Assembly: GCA_025716815.1 (NCBI GenBank)
Contig: JAIXMN010000009.1
Coordinates: forward strand, 930,001 to 994,000
Direction of reading: 5' to 3'
Source of the DNA: Dichotomocladium elegans
Lineage: Eukaryota; Mucoromycota; Mucoromycetes; Mucorales; Lichtheimiaceae
DNA: 64,000 bases
The notes beneath the pieces were generated by a model, which was not told where the DNA came from, ran no database searches, and saw only the letters and a list, made by a program, of their open reading frames with translations. This document shows, piece after piece, positions 1-11,042 of this stretch. Every line of letters begins with the position of its first letter. Position 1 is the stretch's first letter. The position numbers and the translations under genes were made by a program.

Positions 1-47
1 AGACACGCATTAGCCGGTTCTTCTGCTTTCGTTGGGTCTGTTGACCT

Positions 48-569
48 CTAACCTGACATGTCAATGTTGTTTTTACGGATAAACTTGTCGATGACATCAA
101 ACCATATCCACGTGGATTCGTAATTACTGTGGTTCTTTTGTTTTTGTTTTTCTTCAAGATATAATTCTGTGATTCGCTTGGTCGTAGGGTCTATGGTGTG
201 CGCTTCTTCGCGCCAGTAGTCCATGAAGAGCTCAATATCCTCTTCGAGAAAGCGGTCCTTTCGGCGTCGCTTCGCTGTCCTTCCATTCGCTTCTTGGTCC
301 TCAGCCGCTAATGCTTCGTCCAGCTCTTGTAGTTTCTGGTACCATTGCCAATGACTCTCCTTGTTGCGATGACGGCGGTGATATTCAGCCTGAAGCTCCT
401 TGACACGGCTGGTGATGACCTCTAAACTGTAATCAAATTTATTCACCACATGCTGCCGGAGAACATGTTCAAGCGAATGTGACTTCCATTCACTCGCTCT
501 AGATTTCAGAATGCTTAGAATAGCCAATGTGTCTTTGTCGTTGATTTGGCTGTGTCGAATTGTCGTCAT
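48..569 (-). CDS. Hypothetical protein, Myb/SANT-like
   Basis: An uninterrupted 173-residue reading frame with an ATG start. The middle (about residues 28-85) is helical and rich in Trp, Arg and Lys, with evenly spaced aromatics (WKSH... and HWQWYQKL), resembling Myb/SANT-like or trihelix DNA-binding modules. It is followed by a basic run (TAKRRRKDR) that could be a nuclear localisation signal, then a second Trp-rich helical part near the C terminus. Such proteins occur as fungal regulators and as accessory proteins of Harbinger-type transposons. No transposase is seen beside it, but the window edge cuts off the downstream side. The family assignment is an inference from residue pattern only. 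Confidence 0.45.
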   Translation of the reverse strand: MTTIRHSQINDKDTLAILSILKSRASEWKSHSLEHVLRQHVVNKFDYSLEVITSRVKELQAEYHRRHRNKESHWQWYQKLQELDEALAAEDQEANGRTAKRRRKDRFLEEDIELFMDYWREEAHTIDPTTKRITELYLEEKQKQKNHSNYESTWIWFDVIDKFIRKNNIDMSG

Positions 570-847
570 GTCGTCCGTTATTGCACTGGGTACAATAATT
601 ATTTATGAAGAAAGAGAGAGAGATACTCTCCTGACAAAGTAGACTTTGTTGCATTATTATATTTTTATCCTTGTGGTACTTGGCCCTCACACCCACAAAC
701 ACCAGTTTGCAAGTGCATACATCATATTTCCATCTCATTTGCCCAGACGGGAGCATATAACTTTTCCCGCTTGCCGTTGAATTGAACAGGTTTAACATCG
801 ATGCACTGTCTCAGATTCGCAATCTCGCAGCGGTGGCCGGGGTCGTA

Positions 848-1941
848 CTTTTTTATTTTCAAATAAAATTCGCATAAAAATATGGCATACATAAGGTCGA
901 GACATACCCGTTAGTCAACAGAAATTATCAGCCTCCTTGTTACCCTTTAACTTGCCCGAAGGTAGCTAGGTGCGCCATTGCGGTAACAGTGGCAGACGAG
1001 GGAAGAAAGGAAGGATCCGGGAGCCGTCGAGCGTCGACGGCCGATGCGTCGACGGACCAACGACAACACCAGCGGCAGAAGCAACGGAGGAAGCAGGCAA
1101 ACAAAAGCACTTCAACGGACCCATGGTGGGAGACTTGTGCGGCTGCAGCCAAACCACGGTCCCACCCAAAGCCCATATCGTCTCCTCTCGGGGCACTTGA
1201 GTTAGACTGATATCGTTATCTACAGGATCCGGATTAATAGAAAATTGCAGAATGGAACAAGGGTAAACTATTTCCTTTTACTTTGCTCTTCACAACTGAC
1301 CAAAACTGCTCAATCGGATTGAGTTCAGGAGAGTAGGCTGGAAGATATCCCCGACACATCTGTAGGTGCATTATCCATGATAAAATAGCGCTCTTATGGT
1401 CTTCATTGAGAATACACAAGCAACCCTTCGCTTAAGGTTTCTTTAAAGATTCTGTCAAGTCTTTCTCGTACTGTGATGGCCATTGTTGTGCTGAACAAAC
1501 ATGGATTCCTAGCAGTTGATGCGCACAAGACCTTCTCACACATGAGTTTGAAAATCAAACCTTGCCTTAGTCAGTGTATGCTGTGTAACTGCAGTTGATC
1601 CGCGCTTCTTTCATCCGAATGCCTGTATCCTTTCACTTGGGAATGTGTGCACTACGCAGATATTCAGTGCGAGAACAAAGGGATTGCAAAAAATACATTT
1701 CTTCATCTACAGCATAGTTCATAGGTTCAGGATAGCCAGGCACATCAACAATATGACCTTGGCCATCTTGATAGAAAAATAGATTGCTCATTTCAGAGAG
1801 TAAAAGTGTAAAAAAGAGAAAAGAGATGGAAGCGACCTCTTTCAGTGGATGCATGTGTTATTTGATTTGTCATCTTACGTATTCTGCGCTACATGCGATT
1901 TTATTTTTGTGATCCTGCGACTTTGGTTTTGGAAAATAGTG
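848..1941 (-). mobile_element. Tc1/mariner (IS630-like) element, copy 1, decayed
   Basis: Transposase on the minus strand with an intact-looking DDE tail: DNAP (second Asp) near 1375 and YSPELNPIEQFW (catalytic Glu) near 1300-1335, plus an N-terminal piece at 1633-1800. Frames are broken, so no full transposase is encoded. The ends are CTTTTTTATTTTCAAATAAA at 848 and, reading inward from the right, CACTATTTTCCAAAACCAAA at 1941. Both are followed within 30 bases by a TCGCA motif, and TA lies outside each end (846-847, 1942-1943), as expected for this superfamily. A GC-rich segment at about 940-1200 separates the transposase from the end and is shared with the copy at 35 kb. The right-end sequence also matches the Fanzor-bearing element at 17-20.9 kb. 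Confidence 0.85.
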
Positions 1942-1995
1942 TACGTCTTGCAATCACCCTTCCGCTGCCATGGCTCCAGTCTTTTCATACAATAT

Positions 1996-2389
1996 ATGGC
2001 ACAAGGCAGCGAAGCGAGAGATGCTCCAACCATCCCTTCTGAGACACCGTCTGCACTAAACCCCTCGCAAGACAATACTGTTAGTCAGACTCCAGGCTAC
2101 GTATGTCTCTGTCTTTGCCAGTTTCTGCAAAGAAAATCACCAATATGACCAGAGAAGATTCTGGTCGAACGTTTACGATATATACAAAGCATCGATATGG
2201 TCGCCTTCCGCAGTCAGAACAGCTGGGTAAAATATCATGTTTTACTTATAGCGCGCCATCCTCACCCTGAGGGATTTTTTTGGTCATTATGGCCTATGCA
2301 GGCTCAGTCTTGACCTGTCGCAGGAAACTGTAGAGAAATTCGAAATCGTCGTGGAGTGCATCTTCTGGTATCCAATTACCCTCGAATAA
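1996..2389 (+). CDS. Possible small three-exon protein, 88 aa
   Basis: A spliced model gives an open 88-residue frame: exons 1996-2100, 2153-2226 and 2302-2389, with introns of 52 nt (GTATGT...CCAG) and 75 nt (GTAAAA...GCAG). Phases are consistent (0 and 2) and the stop is TAA. The first exon encodes a Ser/Thr/Pro-rich acidic N terminus. The second and third encode a more structured part with FWSNVYDIYKAS and LSLDLSQETVEKFE. There is no signal peptide or membrane segment. The family is not recognised. The call rests on splice signals and intron lengths like those of neighbouring genes. It starts 53 bases outside the TA flank of the transposon and could be spurious. Confidence 0.38.
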
Positions 2390-2899
2390 AAAGCGAAGGA
2401 TTATACATTTATGATTTATGTCCCCGTTATTTTCAGAACCAATACTGCATGAACTAGACAAAACGAACGGTATTTTGAGGTTTTATTATTCTCGTTGCCG
2501 GATGCATTCGTTTTTCCGGAGAAGAGGTTCATGGTCTCGTGACCGATTATACTGAAGCTTTTTTTTTAACCAATTAGAGCGAATGGAGCCGTGGGAACGT
2601 TTGCTTGGGTGCAGTAATGTGCTGTCAAAGAGTGGCGTATCTTATCCAACTTTTCTGTATTGTGCAAGCGTCTCTTTCTGCGCCAAAGACTGGTGTGGTA
2701 GTCTTCTTCATCGGTATGATGGGTTGCCCTTGCCGTATAATTCAGGATAAACCTTGCGCCACACATGAAGGATTGCGAGGTGCGTGACTTTTCCATCACC
2801 GACATTAAAAAGGGGGCACGAATGGGGTTGTCTTCGTAGAGCAAAGGGGCATCTCTTTTTACTTATTTATTTATTTTCTTCTTCTCTTTCTTTACCTCA
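2390..2899. other. Intergenic, no gene supported
   Basis: Upstream region of the lysine-degradation gene. A 92-codon minus-strand frame (2566-2844) resembles no family and is not convincing. A pyrimidine-rich tract just before 2900 fits a promoter-proximal region. Confidence 0.5.
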
Positions 2900-5800
2900 A
2901 TGGGTGTCTTGGCGAACGTGGCTGCTCAAAGGCGAACGATCACATCTTATTCTTATGTCCTCCGTTCAGGCAACACAATAACGCACCAGGGATTCAAAAG
3001 TCTCGGTATACGTCGAGAAGACAAGAGCCGCTGGGAACGGCGAACTCCCTTGACTCCCGATGCGGTCCGTCGTCTCATCAGTGAGACAGGCACACGCGTG
3101 TATGTCCAACCGAGCACCAAACGCATCTTCTCCGATGCCTCATATGCGAAGGCAAGTAGACCCATTCAGCTACCAGAGTGAGAAAAGAAGAGAGCTGTTC
3201 GGTCTCTCTGAACAGCGTCTACCATTTGTATGTTGTTTAGGCTGGAGCTACACTTACGGAGGATCTCTCTGGAGCGGATGTCATCCTTGGTATCAAGGAA
3301 GTGCCCTCCTCGAAACTACTGTCCGACAAAACATATTGCTTCTTCTCTCACACGCATAAAGGAAAACCAGAAAACATGCCGATGCTAAAGGCGATCTTGG
3401 ATAAGGCGAGTCGGTGTTACCCGGGAAGAGAAGAGTGGCGGGAGGAGAAGTATCGCTCTGCAAAGGATGAGAATCTTATGCTTTTCATACACATAACCAG
3501 CGCATCCGATTGATCGACTATGAGTTGATGAAGGAACCAGAGTCAGGTAGACGACTGGTAGCTTTCGGCAAATTCGCTGGCAACGCAGGAATGGTCGATG
3601 GTCTCCATGGCATGGCTCACAAGTTCCTGGGGATGGGCTACAACACGCCTTTTATGGTAAAGCGACTTGAGTCGTGCGAAAAATTATGCCTCGCTTGTTT
3701 ATGATCGTGTCCTACTCACACCCACTGGTTCTCATGGAAAAAAATAAGTACATGGGTATGGCTCATTCTTACCGGACGGTGGCTTCTGCCAAAAATGCTG
3801 TGCGCAAAGTCGGAAACATGATCGATGAGGAAGGGACGCCTAAGGATCTGGGTCCTCTCATATTTGCATTTACTGGAAGGGGTAACGTGACTCAGGTACG
3901 CAAGGAAAGAGTGGATGAATATTCGTTTCGAGATGCTGAGCAATGTCCTACAACAGGGTACACTCGAAATGTTCCAAGAACTCCCACACGAATTTGTCCC
4001 GGCATCGGATTTACCAAGGATTGTCAAAGATAAAAGTGAGGAATGGATAAACCCATATATGGTAGTACTTTTCCTCACCCGATAACGCAGATCCACGTTT
4101 GAACAAGGTCTATGGTACAGTACTAAGCCCTGAAGACTACATCGAGGCCAAATCTGGCGGTGCACTCCAGGACTATCAAGACTACTTGGAGAATCCTTCA
4201 AAATATGAGTCAGTCTTTGCAGAGAAGGTAAAAAGCCGAAGGGTCGTTGAGGAAAATAGAACAAGCCATCTCACTCTATTTTCGGTATACTTGCTTTCTG
4301 CATATCCATCCCTCTCCGGACTTGTATCTAAAGATTGCACCGTATGTCAATAGCATCATTACCGGGGCTTACTGGGATCAACGTTATCCCAGAATCCTCA
4401 CTAATGATCAGTTGGCTACCATCCAACGGCAGCAACAAAATGGCATGATTGGCAGGGCAAAATTGATGAGTCTTGTGGATATCGTCTGTGATCCTAAGGT
4501 ATGGCATCATAGACGTAAGCCCGATTCATTGCGGCGTGAATGAGCTGACATTGCCCACGCTGCTGAGTAGGGTGCGGTAGAGTGTTTGTCACATTCAACG
4601 GTCATTGAGGATCCGTTTTATTACTATGATGCCGTCAATAAGGTGGAGCACAAGGAGTAAGTCTGTTCTTTGCATGTATAAGGACAAATACTTAAAGGTC
4701 CCTCTTGGTGGGCGAAATGATGGTTATAGCGTGGAGAAGGACGGAATCCAGATTATGGGGATTGATATACTTCCTGCAGAGCTTCCCGTAGAAAGCAGTG
4801 AGCACTTCAGCGATGTGCTTTATCCGCACATTAAGGACCTAGTAATTCTCACGGATTTTCCCACGACCGGAAATAGAGCTATAATTGCTAAACAAGTCCC
4901 CTCTAGATTCACCCCACATCAGATGACATGAATAGGCTTTCCCCCGTGCTGGCAAATGCCGTCATTGCAAACCAGGGAAAGCTCATGAATGGTCACACGA
5001 CGCTCTTAAATAATATTGAAATGACGGGTGGTCATGTGGCAGACCAGCAACAGCAAAGGCAAAATATTCTGCTGCTCGGCTCCGGAATGGTGGCACGGCC
5101 CCTGGTGGAGCGTCTCACGCGCCGAGCAAATGCCCGGGTTGTTATTGGTAGCGCTTTTGAGCTGGGAGGGACAGGTCAGGTGCTCATGGATTTATTTTAT
5201 GTAGCAAGCAACGTTCTTTCGGAAGCCGAAAAGATTGCAGCCTCTGTCAGCTCGGGTCCAGGTCTAACCGAAACCGTAGAGCTCGATATCTCAGACAGTG
5301 ATAAGCTCGCACGGCTCATATCGGGTGCTGATGTGGTTGTCAGGTACCAAGCGGAAGACTCACAGCTCGTCACAAATTCTAATACTGTAATTCCACATCA
5401 GCCTGGTCCCTGCCTTTTTGCACCATACCGTAGCAAAGGCTTGTATCGAACAAAGGAAGCATATGGTCACAGCGAGCTATGTCTCAAAAGAAATGGAGGA
5501 CCTTGATGAAGCGTCAGTATCTCTATAGATGAGAGTCCCTTTGAACTTTGGCTCATATAGTTTTTGGTCAACGTCAGGGCTAAAAAGGCAGGCATCGCCA
5601 TCATGAATGAAGTGGGACTGGATCCAGGAATCGACCATATGTCGGCCATGAAAATTATTGATCATGCAAAAGCGCATGGAAAAAAGGTGACAACTTGAAT
5701 TTAAAAGACATGTTCTATGATACTCAAACAGCAAATCTTTATCGCAGATCCGCTCCTTCGTGTCGTGGTGTGGCGGCCTGCCAGCACCAGAAGCATCCAA

Positions 5801-6877
5801 TGTGCCTTTGGGATACAAGTTCAGCTGGTCGCCAAGAGGTGTACTCACTGCGAGCGGCAATGATGCTATCTTTTGGTCCAATGGCAAGGTAATAACGACA
5901 GCGAGAAAAGAACGACCGAAAACTTATGACATTATAGCAACATACTATTGCCGGAGAAGACTTGTTGAAGAACCATTTCCCATCCGTTCGAACTCCATTC
6001 GCAGGTTTTGTCTTTGAAGGTCTTGCCAATCGAGACTCACTCAAGTATACGGATATATATGGTCTCGGAAACCTACGTGATATGGACACCATGTTCCGTG
6101 GTACCCTGCGCTACCAGGTACGTTGTCACTTTGAACGTCTCTGTTTTGTTCCTTTTCGCAATTAATCACCTCCACTGCAGGGCTACTCTGACTTGCTCTA
6201 TGCTTTCAGAAAGCTCGGATTTCTCAGTCAGACCGAAACACTCCAAACAGTCATGGGCCGATGGGTAAAGTATCACAGAGTCGCTGATTCGTAATCGTTC
6301 TTGCTGATAACATATTCTCGATTAGCGTCATGATGCCGAGGATGTGATCCAAGGAAACCTAGCTGCTATCAGTGACCTTATCGGGCTCTCACCAACCCAT
6401 TCCTTAACCACCCGTACGACCGAAGCGCTCCAATTTTTGTTTACTGAGGGCCTGCATAACGATCCGCAGCTCCGCTCGGTCTCTGCGCTTGATGCACTCT
6501 CTACCGTGCTCAGCCGACGCTTGCAGTATCAGCAAGGCGAGCGAGACATGGTTGCAATGCAACATACTTTTGTTGTTGAAAGCTCTCGAACGCAGCAGTT
6601 TGAGACGATCACATCGACGCTTATCAGCTATGGTGAGCCGAAAGGCGACACTGCCATGGCCACTACTGTCGGTGTCCCGGCGGCGTTGGCAACCGAGCTT
6701 GTACTTGACAACAAAATCCATGCCCGAGGTGTTTTGCGACCAACAACACCGGATATATACCTGCCAATCCTAGAGACGCTTGAGGGTGCGTACGGCATTC
6801 GATTTGTAGAGCAGGTCAATCAAACGAGAAACAAGCCGCTCTCGGAGCCCACTGGAAGCGGCACATGGTCAGGGTAA
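2900..6877 (+). CDS. Bifunctional lysine-ketoglutarate reductase / saccharopine dehydrogenase
   Basis: Alpha-aminoadipic semialdehyde synthase: joins lysine and 2-oxoglutarate to saccharopine, then oxidises it to aminoadipic semialdehyde and glutamate, normally in mitochondria. The first ~45 residues are Arg/Ser-rich without acidic residues, like a mitochondrial presequence. The reductase half follows ([48 protein letters not shown]-like [21 protein letters not shown]). A Rossmann motif [16 protein letters not shown] near 5065 begins the dehydrogenase half, with [25 protein letters not shown] and [14 protein letters not shown]. At least eleven introns are needed. Two have GC donors: 3152-3240 and 3406-3500. 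Exon phases fit throughout. Length is roughly 930 residues, as for animal AASS. Most fungi are known for separate LYS1 and LYS9 enzymes, so the fused form is notable. Confidence 0.93.
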
Positions 6878-7556
6878 AGGAGACCGTTAGAAAAAAAAAC
6901 AAAGAAAATCAATTTAGATGCGCCTGTTGTTTATTATGCTTTTTCCCATTTTTTCTTTAAGAGACAAAAGCCCAACTGGATCAAATGAATGCTTGAATGC
7001 AATTGACGCTATTGTGTTTATGTCTTTTTTGTCTTTCTACAGGACAAAATGGATTTATTACAGCTGATAATTACCATTTTTGGTACATAAAGTCCGGTGT
7101 GATATTTAGGTTATATATATGTGACAATAGACATAACCGGAAGAAGACATATTGTACAGCATCAATGCAGAGATCATAGACAAGTCAACGGGACCGTATG
7201 GGGTCGAGCTGGAATTGACAACATGTTTGTTTGATGAAGGCGATGGTGTCTGAGACTTGTGTCCTCGATGAATGATTGGGCTTTGACACAATTGACTGAG
7301 ACACACTGCGTTCTATTTGGCTCTGCGTTTAGAGCACGGTGGTGGAATTTAGATCATAAAAAGCACATTGTTGATGATCACTACCATTCCACCTTTTCTC
7401 CTCTCGATTCCTCGAATGATCGCTTTTCCGTCTACGCCCCCAATTACGACCTCCATAGCGAAGCCGAAGCATGAAAGCCAGTCGAGAATCAGTCATGAAA
7501 GAGTTTCTGGAGTCCTATACAACGCTCATCGGCCAATTATTCCCAGTTTGTTTGTG
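6878..7556. other. Intergenic, no gene supported
   Basis: AT-rich 680-bp stretch between the LKR/SDH stop and the protease start. The in-frame extension of the protease frame upstream of 7557 lacks a signal sequence and is not counted as coding. Confidence 0.5.
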
Positions 7557-8596
7557 ATGAACCGCATTCTAACGATATGTATTTTTGCGGCACAAGCTGT
7601 GCAGGGGCTAATGCAAGGAAGGCCATTGGACCAATGGCAGGACTACCCCTATTTTGCAATCGTGGACGGGCCGAAGACGTGGTGCGGTGGAGCCATCATT
7701 GCGGATGCATGGGTCGTCACGGCCTCTCATTGTCTTGTCGAGACAAAGTTGACCGAGGTTTCTGTAGTTAGGCGGTACGACCGATGCGACGACTCGCCAT
7801 GGCAAGACAAGAGAGACATTGTGCCAGTCAAGCAATCCATCAGCCATCCGCTCTATCTGGCCAATCCAAGTTTTGAGAATTACGTATATGATATCGGGCT
7901 CGTTGAACTCGAAAGACCGGTACAAAGCCATCGAATTGCTGTTGCTGGTGATGAGCATGACCAACAAGATCAGGGTATCCCCTTTTTCATTGGGGTTGGC
8001 TACTCATCCGAATCGGGGGACAAACCGGATCATCTGCAAGGGATTGAGGGCTCATTGGTCAAGGTACCCGGAGTGACAGACATGCTCTTGATGACTCTTC
8101 CGGATGGGTCGTCACTATGTCACGGCGACTCGGGTAAGCAACTTTGTTTAGAAGAAAGTCCATATATAATTGAGTGTACAATGTTGCCGCTCGCTGACAC
8201 GCATATATATTTATATATAACGCACCCTTTTACCCAGGAGGACCGCTGACTATCTCCCAAAACCGAGAGGATCGTATTTTGACGGGTGTTCTCAGTCGAA
8301 TTTTCAATACTCGTGATCCGAACTCAACCATACTCACCTGTCCTGTGCCGGACGGTAGTAACAGAACAGTATACAATGGATTCGTAGATGTTCCTCGGCA
8401 TCTCGACTGGATCGCTGCAACTACCGGTTTACCAAAAACATTATTCACTGCTGTACCAGAACGATCCAGTAACAATGCGCCCGTGTGTTCTGGCACTGAG
8501 GCACTGAAGGCTTTTGACTGGAGGAGCGTTAGCATTCTATTCCCTGTATTGGTAGCAGCAGCTGTTATCATTGCCTCTTGTATGGTTGTTATGTAA
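7557..8596 (+). CDS. Secreted, membrane-anchored trypsin-like serine protease (S1)
   Basis: The start at 7557 gives a clear signal peptide (MNRILTICIFAAQAVQG). The S1 fold then shows all catalytic residues: His in VVTASHC, Asp in YDIGLVEL and Ser in CHGDSGGP. The Ser codon is followed directly by the only intron (8134-8237); splicing restores GDSGGPL. Spliced length is 311 residues. The last ~25 residues are hydrophobic (SILFPVLVAAAVIIASCMVVM), so the enzyme is probably tethered as a C-terminal membrane or GPI-anchored surface protease. The frame also opens 63 codons upstream, but that part has no signal-like character. A secreted digestive or processing role is an inference; the substrate is unknown. 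Confidence 0.85.
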
Positions 8597-8864
8597 CATT
8601 CTTCTTCTTCTAGATTTCCTTGACTTAAAGTCACAGTTATTCCGATGTTTCCATTCGCAACCGAAATAGTGCTGCTCATGCACCCAATACCGCTGCTTCT
8701 TCCATAAACTAATAAAGTTAATGTTTTTGTAAAGCTCGGACGGCTCGAGAGATATTAAACATATAGGATGATGGGAAGACCAAGCCGTGGCAACCACCCC
8801 CTCCTTTTTTAAACTCTCTCTCCTTCTCTTATCGCTTTTTCCTATTTTAGATATCCCTAGAATC

Positions 8865-8871
8865 TATAAAA
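8865..8871 (+). promoter_or_regulatory. TATA box of the serine-rich protein gene
   Basis: TATAAAA lies 58 bases before the ATG at 8929 in a pyrimidine-rich leader, the spacing expected for a fungal core promoter. Confidence 0.5.
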
Positions 8872-8928
8872 GGGACGGATAAACTGCTGAATTTCAAGAG
8901 CTCCGTCCTCTTTCTTTCTTTTCACACC

Positions 8929-9180
8929 ATGTTACAAGGATATCCACCCGCACAAACAAAGCGCCGACAGATTTATAGACAGCGCGCCAAACAGATCGCC
9001 ATCCATGCACCAATACCCTATGGATCTATCCCTTCTCGACGGGGCATCAGCGCACCGTCGACGACTCGTCCTGCTCGAAAAGTAAGTGTTTTCTTTGAGT
9101 CCCTCTTCTGTCCCCCAAGCCCCCTTTTTCTTGTGTCTTGTGGGAGTGCTAAACGCGGTATTTGACCGTCTTGGTAATTT

Positions 9181-9232
<52 letters not shown>

Positions 9233-10121
9233 CCCTCTCTCTCTCTCTCTCTCTGAATAAACTTCTTTTGTTTATGCGATCTGTGCTAGATTGTATGTTT
9301 TATTGGCCTGTTATCACTCAATACCAACCAACCTAATTCTTTTGCAGAAAGCCCCTTCCTCCACCTTTGCTCCATACCCATACTTTGACAATGACCGCTC
9401 AAAGCATACGTCTTCTTCCTCCTCCTCTGTACTATCTACCTTACTCGATTGTCTCCTCTCTGCTTTTCCTGCGTCCTCCACTTCAGCGACGTCTGCAGAT
9501 AATAATATTGGCGCATCTTCGGTCGTTGGGTTCATGCCGCGTTCACCGTCCGTGGCTGCACCCCCACTTGATGTCAGTCTTCCGATCACAATCGCCTCCA
9601 GCATGGACACTGCCGGTGATGACTCATGCAGCTGCCTAAGCAGCAGTCTTTCGTCTTCATGCGGAAGTCTAAGCTCCTCATCAGTCACCAGCTCCACAAC
9701 GTGTAGCAGCTGCAGTAGCATCATGGCTGCATCCTTATTCTTGGCGTCTGAGGACTCCTTGTCGGACATCCTTTGCGATCGCTATCGGCAGCCCAAGGGA
9801 ACAAAAACCGGTGATATGGGTGATAGTGTTACTGACGGCAAGGCAGGGCCGCTGCCACGAAACGTCTCTTCTGCTGCTGACGGCCGTAAGATCATCGCCA
9901 CAGCCCCTATGCTGTCACCCACACTGCCTGCAAAGCCAATCTATCGGGCCCGTGACCTGCGGGTCAACGGAGCCCATCTTCGTATGATTGTTGCTGAAGC
10001 CAATATGATGCGGGCAGACAAGATCGTTGGCCCGCTGCGGCCTAGAGGTTCATTGCCCAAACGATCCGACGAATTTCTGCCTTCCAGGCGGAGCCCGTTA
10101 AGATATCCACCGTACGCTTGA
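8929..10121 (+). CDS. Serine-rich low-complexity protein, unknown
   Basis: Two exons, 8929-9081 and 9348-10121, encode 308 residues. The intron (GTAAGT...TTTTGCAG) holds a long (CA)n and a (CT)n tract. The N terminus is basic (KRRQIYRQRAKQ). The centre (about residues 62-165) is Ser/Thr-rich with long serine runs and scattered Cys. The last ~60 residues are the most ordered part (YRARDLRVNGAHLRMIVAEA, then MMRADKIVGPLRPRGSLPKR) and look like a conserved C-terminal motif. There is no signal peptide or membrane segment. The family is not recognised. The organisation, intrinsic disorder plus a short conserved tail, suggests a regulatory or adaptor protein, which is speculation. Confidence 0.6.
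9183..9255. repeat. (CA)n and (CT)n microsatellites within an intron
   Basis: About 24 CA units (9183-9230) followed closely by about ten CT units, inside the intron of the serine-rich gene. The tracts lie about 100 bases upstream of the acceptor and could vary in length between strains. Confidence 0.95.
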
Positions 10122-10510
10122 AATGACGTATTATTTTTCACCCCAAAAAGTTCTGATCACCTGCACAATCCCCCTCAATTTTTTTTTTTTTTTGGTTGTG
10201 GCCATAAACAGTAATTTTCTCCCTTCTGACTGACTGACCGACTGTTCCCTGGGGTTGCCATTCAGCCAGTAGGAATTTTGTTTGCGGGGTATGAAATTAG
10301 CTTGGTCGGTGAGGACCTAAATAAATTGCGTGCTACCACCAAAGATCATTTGACCTTCCTCGAAAAATGATATTTTATCGCTATCGGCACCCCGCTCCTT
10401 AAAAAATTTCACTCAAATTCTGCAACTGTCTAATCTCAGCGCAGAGCATCTGTTGCTGGTTTTGCCTTCGCTTGTCGTTTGAAGGGTGGTGGTGGTTGCA
10501 AATTGCCTTT

Positions 10511-10669
10511 CTATCGTTTGGTAAGCCCACGGACAGTTGATTTCGGCATACCGACTTTGTTCCCTGCTTCTTCAATGCAGGCACCTTCACCATGGTATTG
10601 CTTGAGCACATCCCGCACTTCGCCCCTTGGTATACCGTCTGCGTCTCTATTGGAATCAATCTCTATCAT
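10511..10669 (-). pseudogene. Helix-turn-helix fragment, probable transposase or regulator relic
   Basis: A 52-codon minus-strand frame from ATG at 10669 to TAG at 10513. Residues about 15-52 read as a homeodomain-like HTH: GEVRDVLKQYHGEGACIEEA, then NKVGMPKSTVRGL. This pattern is common at the N terminus of Tc1-type transposases and in small DNA-binding proteins. The frame ends right after the recognition helix with no downstream domain, so it is most likely a remnant. Confidence 0.3.
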
Positions 10670-10783
10670 GTCTGAACAATCGCATAAAATGACAGTGGAA
10701 GAAGTAGGGGTATTCTGGCGAGGAAAAAGAGGCTTTGTGTGGAACTATAACGCTGTATGTAGGAAACTATAAAAGTATGGAGA

Positions 10784-10809
10784 ATATATATATATATATA
10801 TATATATAT
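10784..10809. repeat. (AT)n microsatellite
   Basis: Thirteen AT dinucleotides in a gene-free stretch. Confidence 0.9.
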
Positions 10810-11042
10810 GTATAGGTATATAAATACCTATGAACAGGCTATTGCTTCCGATTATATTAATTAGACTGTAGCGAGAACTGTGTGAGAATTATCTCAGTAA
10901 CAAAAGCAAAACAGGGTGTCGGATAGGAAAATGGCGAATTTTCTAGAAAATGATGAGTGAGTTATGTAATACTATGCACAGAACGGTGTAGTGAAGACTC
11001 ATACGCTGGCGAACCGAAGAAACGAGGAATTCCTCAAATGGC

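Larger units (their letters stand above)
10122..11040. other. Gene-poor stretch
   Basis: No intact gene. It contains a short minus-strand HTH reading frame at 10511-10669 (separate entry) and an (AT)13 tract at 10784-10809. A poly-T run near 10180 fits the 3' region of the serine-rich gene. Confidence 0.5.

Noticed and set aside
940..1210. Overlapping 70-80-codon frames on both strands, repeated at 35014-35317
   Set aside because: The similarity is at DNA level in several frames at once and the frames are not conserved. This is a shared noncoding transposon segment, not a gene.
7368..7556. Upstream extension of the serine protease frame
   Set aside because: It would bury the signal peptide behind 63 unrelated residues; the ATG at 7557 is the natural start.
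8932..9231. Minus-strand frames reading as Cys-Val repeats
   Set aside because: They are translations of the (CA)n microsatellite in the intron of the serine-rich gene.
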